A DNA stretch of 64,000 bases from Tamilnaduibacter salinus (GTDB lineage: Bacteria > Pseudomonadota > Gammaproteobacteria > Pseudomonadales > Oleiphilaceae): the NCBI RefSeq assembly GCF_003096655.1, contig NZ_QEKQ01000005.1:1-64000 (forward strand), read 5' to 3'. The notes beneath the pieces were generated by a model. The model did no database searches and was not told where the DNA came from. It saw only the letters and a list, made by a program, of their open reading frames with translations. Shown here one piece after another: positions 24,722 to 35,880 of this stretch; position 1 is the first letter of the stretch; each line of letters begins with the position of its first letter. The translations under genes and the position numbers were made by a program.

Positions 24722-25123
24722 ATGATCATCCCAGTAACCGCGGTATTCGCCGCCCTGACCGCCCTGCTGATGCTGTTTCTGGCCGCCCGGGTGGTGGCCT
24801 TCCGGCGTCGTCTCAAACTTGGCATGGGTGACGGCGGCGACCGTGACTGCCAGGTGGCTATCCGGGCCCACGCCAATCTGGTGGAATACGCCCCCATCAT
24901 GCTGATTATGCTGGCGATCGGGGAACTCAACGGTGTCTCGGCGACCCTGATCTACATGGTCGGCATGATGTTCATTCTCGGCCGCTTTCTGCATGCCTGG
25001 GGCTTCATCCGCAGTCGGGGCGGCGCCCACATGGGGCGGATGGTGGGCGTGGCCCTGAACTGGCTTGCCATGCTGGCCATGGCAGCGCTGCTACTGATTA
25101 ACGTGGGGCGCGTTGCTGCCTGA
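24722..25123 (+). CDS. MAPEG family membrane protein
   Basis: 133 residues, four hydrophobic helices. Motifs of the MAPEG family (membrane-associated eicosanoid/glutathione metabolism) are AARVVAFRRRLKLGMGDGG, then AIRAHANLVEYAPIMLIML (the RxHxNxxEY signature) and FILGRFLHAWGF. Bacterial members may conjugate glutathione. Starts on the base after the stop of the preceding gene. Its nearness to gloA, a glutathione-dependent enzyme 1.5 kb upstream, is suggestive only. Confidence 0.9.
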   Translation: MIIPVTAVFAALTALLMLFLAARVVAFRRRLKLGMGDGGDRDCQVAIRAHANLVEYAPIMLIMLAIGELNGVSATLIYMVGMMFILGRFLHAWGFIRSRGGAHMGRMVGVALNWLAMLAMAALLLINVGRVAA

Positions 25124-25162
25124 CAGCGCGCGCCGGTACCCTGCGACGTTCAAGGATGACCG

Positions 25163-26614
25163 ATGCTGATCCTGCCTGTTGAACGACGAATCGACTGGAA
25201 GCGCCCGCCCTGGGTGACTCTGGGCCTGATGCTGGCCTGCCTGTTTGTCTTTTTCTTCTGGCAATCGAACGATCCCCGCCTGATACACACCGCTATGGAA
25301 GAGTATCTGGAGGCGGACCTGGTCGAGGTGGAAGCCCCTGTCTATGAAACCTACCTGCAACGCCAGATCAATCTCGAAGGCGAAACGGACCGTGTTCACG
25401 AGCTGAAGGCGGTTCGCGATGCCATGGCATCGGACAATGCCCACTGGCTGGCCTCCCGGATGCTGGGGGATCAGGCGTTCTATCAGTACATGCTGGCGAA
25501 TCAGGAGGTGATCTGGTCGCAGCAGCAGCGGGAAGCCTGGCGTTCGGTGCGTCAGCCGATTCAGCAGGACTACATCAGCCAGCTCAGCTCAAGCCGCCTC
25601 GGCCTGGTCCCGGCGGAACTGTCACTGGTGGACCTGATTGCTTACCAGTTCCTCCACGGTGGTATGGGGCACATCATCGGGAATCTGGTATTCCTTTTCA
25701 TTCTGGGGTTCACGGTTGAGCGGGCATTGGGCCCCGGCCGGTACCTGGTGGCGTACCTGCTCTGCGGTGTGATCTCGGGGCTGGTATGGTCCGGGTTCCA
25801 GTGGGGGGCGCACACCCCGCTGGTTGGGGCGTCCGGTTCGATCTCCGGCCTGATGGGGATGTACGTGGCCATCTTTGGCCTCCAGCGAATCCGCTTCTTC
25901 TATTTTGTCGGGGTTTACTTCGATTACTTCCGGGCACCGGCGCTGGCCATGCTGCCGGTCTGGATTGGCAAAGAGGTCTATGACTACTGGTTTGCCGGCG
26001 CCACCGGCATTGCCTACCTCGCGCACGCCGGCGGTCTTGCCGGTGGTGCGGGGCTGGTGTGGTTGTTCGGCCGTAGTGTCCTGCAGGTCCGGGAGAGTTT
26101 CTTTGAGCCCGAAGAGGACGAGGAAGATCAGCGCTTCCGCCGGGCCTACGCCCGGGCGATGGAGAGCATCGGTCGACTGGACTTTGATCGCGCGTGGCAG
26201 CAGTTTGAGACCCTCCGCGAGCATTACCCGAAGCGTCCTGTGGTTCTGGAGCATCTCTATCAACTGGCCAAGCTTCGACCGCACGAGGTGCGTTATCGGG
26301 AGCTGGCCTGCGACATGATGGCGACCTATCTCGGCCAGCACCAACCCGAACGCATGATTGCGATCTGGGATGAGTATCAGAAAAAAGGGCAGTCTCACCA
26401 TCCGCTTTCCGCCGAGGACCACAACCGGGTGTTTTTCGCCGCGTTGCGGTCTGGCGACCTGTCACGGGCGGAAAAGGTCTTCGAAAAGCTGCGTCACGCT
26501 GGCGATGAACTGCTGGCCTCGGAAGCCTGCCGCCTGCTGGCGGAGGAGTTCAGCAAGCGTGAGATGACGCCCAAAGCCAACCATTATCGTGGGCTCATGG
26601 ATGCTCTGGGCTGA
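25163..26614 (+). CDS. Rhomboid intramembrane serine protease with helical repeat tail
   Basis: 483 residues. First transmembrane helix near 14-36, a polar insertion of about 110 residues, then the rhomboid core: FLHGGMGHIIGNLVFL, catalytic Ser224 in GASGSISGLMG and catalytic His288 in YLAHAGGLAGG. From about residue 310 to the end is a charged helical domain resembling TPR repeats (FDRAWQQFETLREHYPKR). Rhomboids cut transmembrane substrates. The facing gene (26621-28075) encodes a membrane protein with a similar helical domain, ending 6 bases away. Substrate unknown. Confidence 0.92.
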   Translation: MLILPVERRIDWKRPPWVTLGLMLACLFVFFFWQSNDPRLIHTAMEEYLEADLVEVEAPVYETYLQRQINLEGETDRVHELKAVRDAMASDNAHWLASRMLGDQAFYQYMLANQEVIWSQQQREAWRSVRQPIQQDYISQLSSSRLGLVPAELSLVDLIAYQFLHGGMGHIIGNLVFLFILGFTVERALGPGRYLVAYLLCGVISGLVWSGFQWGAHTPLVGASGSISGLMGMYVAIFGLQRIRFFYFVGVYFDYFRAPALAMLPVWIGKEVYDYWFAGATGIAYLAHAGGLAGGAGLVWLFGRSVLQVRESFFEPEEDEEDQRFRRAYARAMESIGRLDFDRAWQQFETLREHYPKRPVVLEHLYQLAKLRPHEVRYRELACDMMATYLGQHQPERMIAIWDEYQKKGQSHHPLSAEDHNRVFFAALRSGDLSRAEKVFEKLRHAGDELLASEACRLLAEEFSKREMTPKANHYRGLMDALG

Positions 26615-26620
26615 TGCCTG

Positions 26621-28075
26621 TCAGCCCGGAGATGCGGTGTTCTGAAAGGGTTGCGGCGGCGTTCCCTGCAAGGGCTCGTGACGTTTGGCCTGGGCCAGGT
26701 AGGTATCGATGTCCGCCTGCAGGGGGTGCTCTTTGCAGCGCTTCTTGATGTAGTTCAGGAAGGCGGTGGCCTTCTCCCACCGATCAAACCCGTGAGCCAG
26801 CGACTGGGCGAGCAGCAGGCAGGCCGGTGCCAGCTGGTCACTGTCTGGATAGCGCTTGTGGCAGTCCTGTAACAGCCGGATGACGGCGGCGAACTCATCC
26901 CCGTGATACAGCGCGCGGGCGCAATCGACCTCAAGCGACGGGTCGTCGGGCCGGAAGCCCGGTTCGGCGGCAGACAGGCGTTCCAGCATGGCCTTGACGC
27001 CCGCCGCATCCCGCCGGTCCGCCAGCCATTGCAGGATGCGCGGATGATTGCGGTAGAGTTCACCCTCGTTGTCCATCGCGGTCAACAACCGGTAGAGCTG
27101 TTCCACCCGTTGCGGGTTCTGAGGCGCCTGTTTCAGGGCGCTTTGGATCAGGGACAGGGCCCGGTCGTACTCGCCGTCCTTGAGGTGCATGTCGAGGTCG
27201 GCATCGAAGCGCAGCCGGCGGTCCGGTTCCGGCAGGTCGATTTCGTCGCCTTCCGCGCTGTAACCCAGGGCATCCTGATACTGGTAGAGCAGGTAGCCCA
27301 TCATGTGGAAGAAAATCAGCAGAAAGGTACTGCTGATGAAGCCGGCCGTCAGAGCCGCTACAGCCATTCCCATATGCTGGAACGCGAACTGCTGTGCCGC
27401 ACCGCTGGCCATCGACAGCAGGATCAGGTGGGCATAGAGCACGAAATAGGGCCAGCCGATCCGGGCCATCAGTGAGCCCAGATTGATCGGGTTGACTGCC
27501 GGTAGGACGGACTGCTCCATTGCAAGAATCATGACGCTGGCTGGCAGTGCCAGCACCAGGAAGGCGATCATGACGATCGACAGAAATGCGCCGCCCACGA
27601 AGCCAGCCGCCCACACCAGGCCGCCCATCAGGAAAAAGACGGCGAGCTGCTGAAACGCCAGCGCAAACCCCTCGCCGGTAAAGGCCGTTGCCAGCGGTGG
27701 TGGTTCGAGGCGACCCTCGGCAGTCTCGCTGAGCGCCGTGTAGGCGTATTTGAACAGCGCCAGAAAAAGAAACAGCGAGACGATCAATGCCACCAGCGGC
27801 GTGGTGAGAATGGCCGGCACGAAGGTGCAGATGGCAATCACCAGCAGCGGGGCGGCGTGGAACGGGTAGCGGAAGAACTGCGGGATACGGTTCCAGAACG
27901 GCACGATCTGCTCGGATGCCCCCAGATACTGCAGGCGTTCCCCGCAGTGCGGGCAGAGCCCCTGACGCTGGCGAGGCCGGGCATCGGGCATGCAGCTGGA
28001 GCAATAACTGAGCTGGCAGTTGAGACATTGCCAGCGAGCCGTCGTATCCGGGTGGTAATGACAGTCCTGCTTCAC
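26621..28075 (-). CDS. Zinc-binding, multi-pass membrane protein with TPR-like tail
   Basis: 484 residues. The N-terminus holds a B-box-like zinc site (CHYHPDTTARWQCLNCQLSY, then CSSCM) and a second zinc pair (LCPHCGERLQ). Residues about 65-290 carry six or so hydrophobic helices, resembling DUF4013-type membrane regions. The C-terminal 190 residues are helical repeats (EYDRALSLIQSALKQAPQNP) that resemble the tail of the convergent rhomboid protease. Signal peptide absent. The architecture suggests an assembly or quality-control factor of the inner membrane, but no function is known to me. Confidence 0.7.
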   Translation of the reverse strand: MKQDCHYHPDTTARWQCLNCQLSYCSSCMPDARPRQRQGLCPHCGERLQYLGASEQIVPFWNRIPQFFRYPFHAAPLLVIAICTFVPAILTTPLVALIVSLFLFLALFKYAYTALSETAEGRLEPPPLATAFTGEGFALAFQQLAVFFLMGGLVWAAGFVGGAFLSIVMIAFLVLALPASVMILAMEQSVLPAVNPINLGSLMARIGWPYFVLYAHLILLSMASGAAQQFAFQHMGMAVAALTAGFISSTFLLIFFHMMGYLLYQYQDALGYSAEGDEIDLPEPDRRLRFDADLDMHLKDGEYDRALSLIQSALKQAPQNPQRVEQLYRLLTAMDNEGELYRNHPRILQWLADRRDAAGVKAMLERLSAAEPGFRPDDPSLEVDCARALYHGDEFAAVIRLLQDCHKRYPDSDQLAPACLLLAQSLAHGFDRWEKATAFLNYIKKRCKEHPLQADIDTYLAQAKRHEPLQGTPPQPFQNTASPG

Positions 28076-28235
28076 GATGAGGTTTCCTTACCGCTGAGGA
28101 GAATCCGCATGATGCCAGATTCACCTGCGGGTCGTCCCGGGGGCGCGTCACGAATTGGGGTGGAGGCAGTCATGAACATGCGGGCTGCGGTATCATGGAA
28201 GCCGAGCCATTTCTCCCGAGTACCAACCTGAGGTC

Positions 28236-30062
28236 ATGGTGAACGATCAACCCGAACTGACAAGCGTGCCCGAGGCGGGTCAGCCGCTGAGAGGGTACGA
28301 CTGGCGCCGCATTGCCCGATTCGCGCTGGAGCACCGGCCCCGGCTGGTCCGGGCAAACCTCATTGCGATCCTGGCCACGGTGGTCAGTGTGCCGGTGCCA
28401 CTGCTGCTGCCGGTGCTGGTCGACGAGGTGTTGCTCGAAAAAGACGGCCCGGTACTGCCGGTCATGAATGCCGTTCTCCCACAGGCCTGGCAGCTTCCGG
28501 TGATCTATATCGCGCTGATGGTACTGACCGCGCTGGCGATGCGGGTCATGGCACTGGCGTTCAATGTCCTGCAGTCCCGTGAATTCTCGGTTATCTCGAA
28601 GGACGTGGTGTACCGCATCCGTCAGCAGCTGCTGGACCGCTTGGGCCGGATTGCCATGTCCGAGTACGAAACCATGGGCTCGGGCGCGGTGACCAGCCAC
28701 TTCATCACCGATCTGGACACCATTGACAAGTTTCTGAGCACGACCATTTCCCGGTGTCTGGTGGCGAGCCTGACCGTGATCGGGACGGCCGCCGTACTGC
28801 TGTGGGTGCACTGGCAGCTGGGGCTGATCATCATCCTGTTCAACCCGGTGGTGATCTTCTGCACCATGCTGATCGGGCGCCGGGTCAAGGAACTCAAGCG
28901 CCGCGAAAACCGGGCCTACGAGGTGTTCCAGGGGGCACTTACCGAAACGCTGGACGCCATCCACCAGCTCCGTGCCGCCAACCGGGAACGGCATTATCTC
29001 GATCACCTGACCGATCGGGCGCGCCATGTCCGGGATCATGCCGTCCAGTTTGAGTGGCGCAGCGATGCGGCCTCGCGAGCCAGTTTCACGCTCTTCCAGT
29101 TCGGGGTGGACACGTTCCGGGCCGGTGCCATGGTGGCCGTGCTGCTCTCCGACCTGAGCATCGGTATGATGTTCGCGTTCTTTGGCTATCTATGGTTCAT
29201 GCTGACGCCGGTGCAGGAAATGCTGAACATGCAGTACGCGTTCTACGCCGCCAATGCGGCCCTGACCCGCATCAACCGGTTGCTGGACCTGAAGGAAGAG
29301 CCCCGGTACCCGGCCCTTGAAAATCCGTTTCATGACCGTCACACCGTCAGCCTGACACTCAAGGACGTGCGCTTTCGCTACGATGAGGAGCACGTACTGA
29401 ACGGCGTGAATCTGCATGTGGCGCCGGGTGAGCGTGTTGCCGTCGTCGGCGCCAGCGGCGGGGGAAAATCCACGCTGGTGCAGGTCATCCTGGGGCTGTA
29501 CACGCCCCAGTCCGGCGAGGTGCTGATCGATGATGTGCCGGTCCAGCGCATCGGTTTGCCCTGCCTGCGCGAACATGTGGCAACGGTGCTGCAACACCCG
29601 GCATTGTTCAATGACACCCTGCGCCAGAACCTGACACTGGGCCGCTCGTTCACGGACGACCAGTTGTGGGAAGCGCTGGCGGTGGCCCGTCTTGATGACA
29701 CGGTCGCCGACATGGAGAACGGGCTGGATACGCTGGTTGGCCGTCAGGGGGTGCGCCTGTCGGGTGGTCAGCGTCAGCGTCTGGCGATCGCCCGTATGGT
29801 GCTCACCGATCCGTCGGTGGTTATCCTTGATGAGGCGACCTCGGCCCTGGACGCGGAAACCGAGTTCCAGGTTCATCAGGCGCTGGGGGCGTTTCTGGCC
29901 GGTCGGACGACGCTGATCATCGCGCACCGGCTGAGTGCCGTAAAACAGGCGGATCGGGCCTACGTCTTTGAAGACGGCCAGGTGATCGAAGAAGGCCATC
30001 ACGATGAGTTGCTGGCCCGGGACGGACTGTATGCCCGGCTTTACGGCGATCACCAACACTGA
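28236..30062 (+). CDS. ABC exporter, fused permease and ATPase
   Basis: 608 residues in MsbA-like half-transporter form. Six helices in the first 330 residues, then a nucleotide-binding domain: Walker A VVGASGGGKSTLVQ, Q-loop VLQHPALFND, signature VRLSGGQRQRLAIAR, Walker B VVILDEATSALD and H-loop IAHRLSAVKQAD. Dimers export lipids, drugs or peptides. No partner gene (peptidase, membrane fusion protein) adjoins, so the cargo is not predictable. The start is ATG 28236 with GAGGTC nearby; no signal peptide. Confidence 0.9.
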   Translation: MVNDQPELTSVPEAGQPLRGYDWRRIARFALEHRPRLVRANLIAILATVVSVPVPLLLPVLVDEVLLEKDGPVLPVMNAVLPQAWQLPVIYIALMVLTALAMRVMALAFNVLQSREFSVISKDVVYRIRQQLLDRLGRIAMSEYETMGSGAVTSHFITDLDTIDKFLSTTISRCLVASLTVIGTAAVLLWVHWQLGLIIILFNPVVIFCTMLIGRRVKELKRRENRAYEVFQGALTETLDAIHQLRAANRERHYLDHLTDRARHVRDHAVQFEWRSDAASRASFTLFQFGVDTFRAGAMVAVLLSDLSIGMMFAFFGYLWFMLTPVQEMLNMQYAFYAANAALTRINRLLDLKEEPRYPALENPFHDRHTVSLTLKDVRFRYDEEHVLNGVNLHVAPGERVAVVGASGGGKSTLVQVILGLYTPQSGEVLIDDVPVQRIGLPCLREHVATVLQHPALFNDTLRQNLTLGRSFTDDQLWEALAVARLDDTVADMENGLDTLVGRQGVRLSGGQRQRLAIARMVLTDPSVVILDEATSALDAETEFQVHQALGAFLAGRTTLIIAHRLSAVKQADRAYVFEDGQVIEEGHHDELLARDGLYARLYGDHQH

Positions 30063-30353
30063 GAGGGTGTCGTTCGCCGACCATGGTCGAATAAGTCGGT
30101 GTGCAGCGGGGCGTGCTAAGCTGATAAAGCCCCATGATGAGAAGAGACCCGCATGGCGCGCGGCCCGGCAGTCACCGGGTGGACCGTCACAATTGCGGCA
30201 ATGAAGAATTCGGGTTTCACGCGGAGACGGGGGTGTGTTTCTATCGGGCATCCGTTTCCAACCGGATCATTCACGATACAGCGTTGACATGCTGTCGCTC
30301 CGGGCACGGCTTTCTCCGGGCGCGCCCGGGAGCGGAATGGAAGGAGGCTGAAC

Positions 30354-33101
<2,748 letters not shown>

Positions 33102-33115
33102 GGGCGTCACCCAGG

Positions 33116-33142
33116 GGAGCCGGATCCTGCTTGTCCGGCTCC
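33116..33142 (+). other. Hairpin after acnA
   Basis: GGAGCCGGA and TCCGGCTCC pair perfectly (9 bp) around a 9-base loop. No T run follows, so it may stabilise the acnA transcript end. Confidence 0.6.
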
Positions 33143-33154
33143 TGCATTCGTGCG

Positions 33155-33188
33155 ACGCTGGGCCTTCACGAGGCTCAGCGTTTTTTTT
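33155..33188 (+). terminator. Rho-independent terminator of acnA
   Basis: ACGCTGGGCC and GGCTCAGCGT form a 10-bp stem with one G-T pair, followed by eight Ts. It ends 22 bases before the next gene, which therefore needs read-through or a promoter overlapping the terminator. Confidence 0.88.
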
Positions 33189-33210
33189 AGGAACTGCCAG
33201 GAGAACGAAC

Positions 33211-33780
33211 ATGATCAAACAGACGGCTATGTGGGTAACGGGGCTGATGATGCTGGCCCTCGCAACGGTGGCCCACGCCGAAGCGCCGCTCACGGACCAG
33301 CGGGTCGAGAACCTGATCAATGCCATGGACAAGCTCCAGCCGATGATGCAGCAGGTGGGTCAGCGTCTGTCGTCACTGCCCAAGGAAGATCGCCCGCCGA
33401 AGCTGGACCCGCGTGCGGCTGAGTTCGATCCGCAGACCATGTCCAGTGGCATGGCGGATGCCCTGAAGAAAGTGGATGCCTATTCGGATGTGCAGCGGAT
33501 TGCCAGTGAGAACGGGTTCGAGTCCGCAGACGAACTGCTGGAGGTTCAGGCCCGCGTCATGATGGGCTTCATGGCGATGACCCAACAGGCCATGATGAAC
33601 AACCCGAACGTGCCGGAAAAAGCGCGCAAGCGCATGCAGCAGAAGTTCGGCAACATCGCTGACAAAGTGTCCGAGAAGGATCAGGACGTGCTGCGGCGCA
33701 ACCAGCAGAAACTGATGCAGATGATGCGTGAGCGTCAGCAGCAGCGCCAGCAACCCTCGGGCGGCTCACAGAGCCAGTGA
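33211..33780 (+). CDS. Secreted helical hypothetical protein
   Basis: 189 residues with a signal peptide (cleaved near VAHA/EAP). The mature part is mostly charged helix with repeated Met-rich stretches (MMGFMAMTQQAMMNN, KLMQMMRERQQQR) and a Gln-rich end. It is probably periplasmic and extended or coiled-coil. I do not recognise a family. AGGAG lies 9 bases before the ATG. The next gene starts on the last base of its stop codon. Confidence 0.75.
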   Translation: MIKQTAMWVTGLMMLALATVAHAEAPLTDQRVENLINAMDKLQPMMQQVGQRLSSLPKEDRPPKLDPRAAEFDPQTMSSGMADALKKVDAYSDVQRIASENGFESADELLEVQARVMMGFMAMTQQAMMNNPNVPEKARKRMQQKFGNIADKVSEKDQDVLRRNQQKLMQMMRERQQQRQQPSGGSQSQ

Positions 33781-34109
33781 TGGAACGGACAACGCCCATG
33801 GCAGACGGAAACGCCGACGACGTTCGGTCCAAACTGAATCTGGAGACGGCCCGGATACCGTGGAAAGAGCTTCAGACCTACTTCGCCAGGGGGCATGTGG
33901 TCTACGTGGCGCGCTCTCTGGATCTTCTGGCGGTGGCCGAAACGCTGACGGCTGACGACCGCTCCCAACTGGAGACTTGGATGAAGAACAGGGAGGTGGG
34001 CGACGTACCCGCCGATCTGGCGCATGGCTGGTATGAAGCGGACGCGTCCGTCTGGGCCGTCGTGGTCGCTCCCTGGGTTCTGGTTCAGGACAGCGAGACA
34101 CGGAACTGA
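33780..34109 (+). CDS. DUF2288 protein
   Basis: 109 residues. The motif KLNLETARIPWKELQTYFA with a following VARSLDLLAVAETL and a final WVLVQD strand fits DUF2288, a short conserved family without known role. ATG 33780 overlaps the previous stop (TGATG). A GTG at 33777 and an ATG at 33798 are in frame; the family usually begins close to the KLNLETA motif, so 33798 is possible. Confidence 0.8.
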   Translation: MERTTPMADGNADDVRSKLNLETARIPWKELQTYFARGHVVYVARSLDLLAVAETLTADDRSQLETWMKNREVGDVPADLAHGWYEADASVWAVVVAPWVLVQDSETRN

Positions 34110-34115
34110 CGGGTC

Positions 34116-34487
34116 ATGAAACTCCACTACTTCCATGGCCGCTCACCGCTCCGTCATCTGGTGCTGAGCCGGGAAGACTGGCGGATTGAGCTGCACGTCA
34201 AACCCGTGGGAGACAATATCTGGGCGCTGGTCGCATTGAGTGGCGCCCGGGACAGCCAGCCTCAACGTCGCAAATGCCAGGGCCCCTACCACAGCGCCGG
34301 CCAGGCGGAAGCCGCTTTGAGGGGCGTGGCCGGCTCGCTGGTCGGCGATGCCTTTGAGCCCCGCCCGGGAGCCCATGCGGTCTGGAGCGTCCAGGCCCAG
34401 CGCGAGGCCCGCACCATCCGCCAGGAGCGTGCGGAAAGCGCCGGCGACTATGCCTTCGACCCCGATCAGCACGAGCCGCTGTTTTGA
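34116..34487 (+). CDS. Hypothetical protein
   Basis: 123 residues, no signal peptide and no membrane helix. Basic and rich in His and Arg at the start (MKLHYFHGRSPLRHLVL) and in Arg/Glu at the end. It follows the DUF2288 gene by 6 bases in the same direction, so it is probably the last gene of that operon. I do not recognise a family. A 224-base gap follows, in which I see no feature. Confidence 0.65.
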   Translation: MKLHYFHGRSPLRHLVLSREDWRIELHVKPVGDNIWALVALSGARDSQPQRRKCQGPYHSAGQAEAALRGVAGSLVGDAFEPRPGAHAVWSVQAQREARTIRQERAESAGDYAFDPDQHEPLF

Positions 34488-34710
34488 ACCGTATCGGTCG
34501 AGGCGTGGTCACCCCTGCAGTGACTCGGTGTTGCCTGCCGCCCGATGTAACCGGCAGTCTCCAGAGTTCAGGTTTGTCAGCGCAGCTGGATGATCTGGCG
34601 ACCCATCTGAACTATCATCAGGTCATGCGAAGCATCAGTGAGGTCCCACCCTGACAAATGGAACCGCAGAGACGTCATCAGCACTTCCTTAAGACCCTAA
34701 GAGGAGACTC

Positions 34711-35880
34711 ATGCAGGTTCTGATCATTGAGGATGATCCACTGGTCCAGGGGTTGATTGCATCCATTGTCGAAGGGATTTACAACGATGTTCGGGTCTTT
34801 ACCGCTGAGTCGGTTACGGAGGCTGAGGGGCAGTGGTCGCCGGGCGAATTTGTCCTGCTGATCTGTGACTGGCAGCTCCCCGATGGTTCAGGGCTGACGT
34901 ACCTGAAGTCGATTCGTCAGTCGGACCCGGATGTCCGATTGCTGATGATCACCGCGCGCTCTGATCGACAGAGTGTTCTGGCCGCAGCCCGTGTTGGTAT
35001 TGATGGATTTGTGACCAAGCCGTTTCAGGTTGAGGGGCTGCGGGAGCGACTGATCAGTATACTGCCGCCTGGGACAGTGTCGGCACCGGCGCTGAGTGTT
35101 GACGAGTGGTTGTCGGAAGCTCTGGGACACCCCCTCCAATTACCCTCCGATCTGAATCCCGCAGATGTCATGGCGTTGCAGGCACGCCGGAGCGAACTGA
35201 CAATCGGTTTGCTGGCAACGCAGTGGCAAGGGGCCTCGGCATTGGTTGCGCGCCTGATGGACGCGGCGAATCGGCAGTCTCTGCGCCGGGCTGGCCAATC
35301 CACAGAGAGTCTCCGGGATGCCGTCGCCGAGCTGGGAGTGGAGAGATCCATGGATCTTGCGTTGAGTATGTCACTCGACATCGTGAACGCAATTGACGCG
35401 CCGGGACTGGTCGATAAAGCCCGTCAACTGGTCCAGGAAGGCGAGCGGCGCGCAAGCCTGGCCGCGGAGTTGGCTCGGCAAGTGGGTGTCGATGTCAGTC
35501 TCTGCAGAAGTGCCGGTCTGCTCAGCAACCTTGGAGAGCTGGGCGTTATCACCGCCCTGCAGCGTTTTATTCGGCAGGGAGGAGAGCTCCCTGACGATCG
35601 CGTTGACGCGCTCGTGGGTACCTGGAGCTCGGAATACGGCAACCGACTCAAGCGGCAGTGGCGTTTGCCGCTGGAGCTGCGCGAGCACGTCGGCGCGCTC
35701 TACGACCTGCGCGGTGATGCGGTCCAGGCGTCGCGGCTGGTCATGCGGTACACCGGGTTGCTCTTGAGCGAACGGAGCACAGAGCCGGAGCGATCGCATC
35801 TCGAGGGGCTTCTGGGGATTGCCCCAGAGTTTGGGGACACACTGGTTGCGCACCTGGGGAAAGACGATGGGCCGACCTGA
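34711..35880 (+). CDS. Response regulator with HDOD-like output domain
   Basis: 389 residues. Receiver domain at 1-120 with acidic pair Asp8/Asp9, phosphoacceptor Asp53 (LLICDWQLPDGSG), MITARS and Lys in VTKPF. From about residue 140 a helical HDOD-type domain (AVAELGVERSMDLALSMS, CRSAGLLSNLGELGV) without the metal-binding His-Asp pair of true HD phosphodiesterases. HDOD proteins commonly integrate signals for motility, biofilm or cell-cycle control. First gene of a four-gene operon: the histidine kinase start lies inside its 3' end. AGAGGAG precedes the ATG. Confidence 0.85.
   Translation: MQVLIIEDDPLVQGLIASIVEGIYNDVRVFTAESVTEAEGQWSPGEFVLLICDWQLPDGSGLTYLKSIRQSDPDVRLLMITARSDRQSVLAAARVGIDGFVTKPFQVEGLRERLISILPPGTVSAPALSVDEWLSEALGHPLQLPSDLNPADVMALQARRSELTIGLLATQWQGASALVARLMDAANRQSLRRAGQSTESLRDAVAELGVERSMDLALSMSLDIVNAIDAPGLVDKARQLVQEGERRASLAAELARQVGVDVSLCRSAGLLSNLGELGVITALQRFIRQGGELPDDRVDALVGTWSSEYGNRLKRQWRLPLELREHVGALYDLRGDAVQASRLVMRYTGLLLSERSTEPERSHLEGLLGIAPEFGDTLVAHLGKDDGPT

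Noticed and set aside
33116-33142. Hairpin after acnA as the main terminator
   Set aside because: It has no T run; the second hairpin 13 bases later has eight Ts and is the better terminator.
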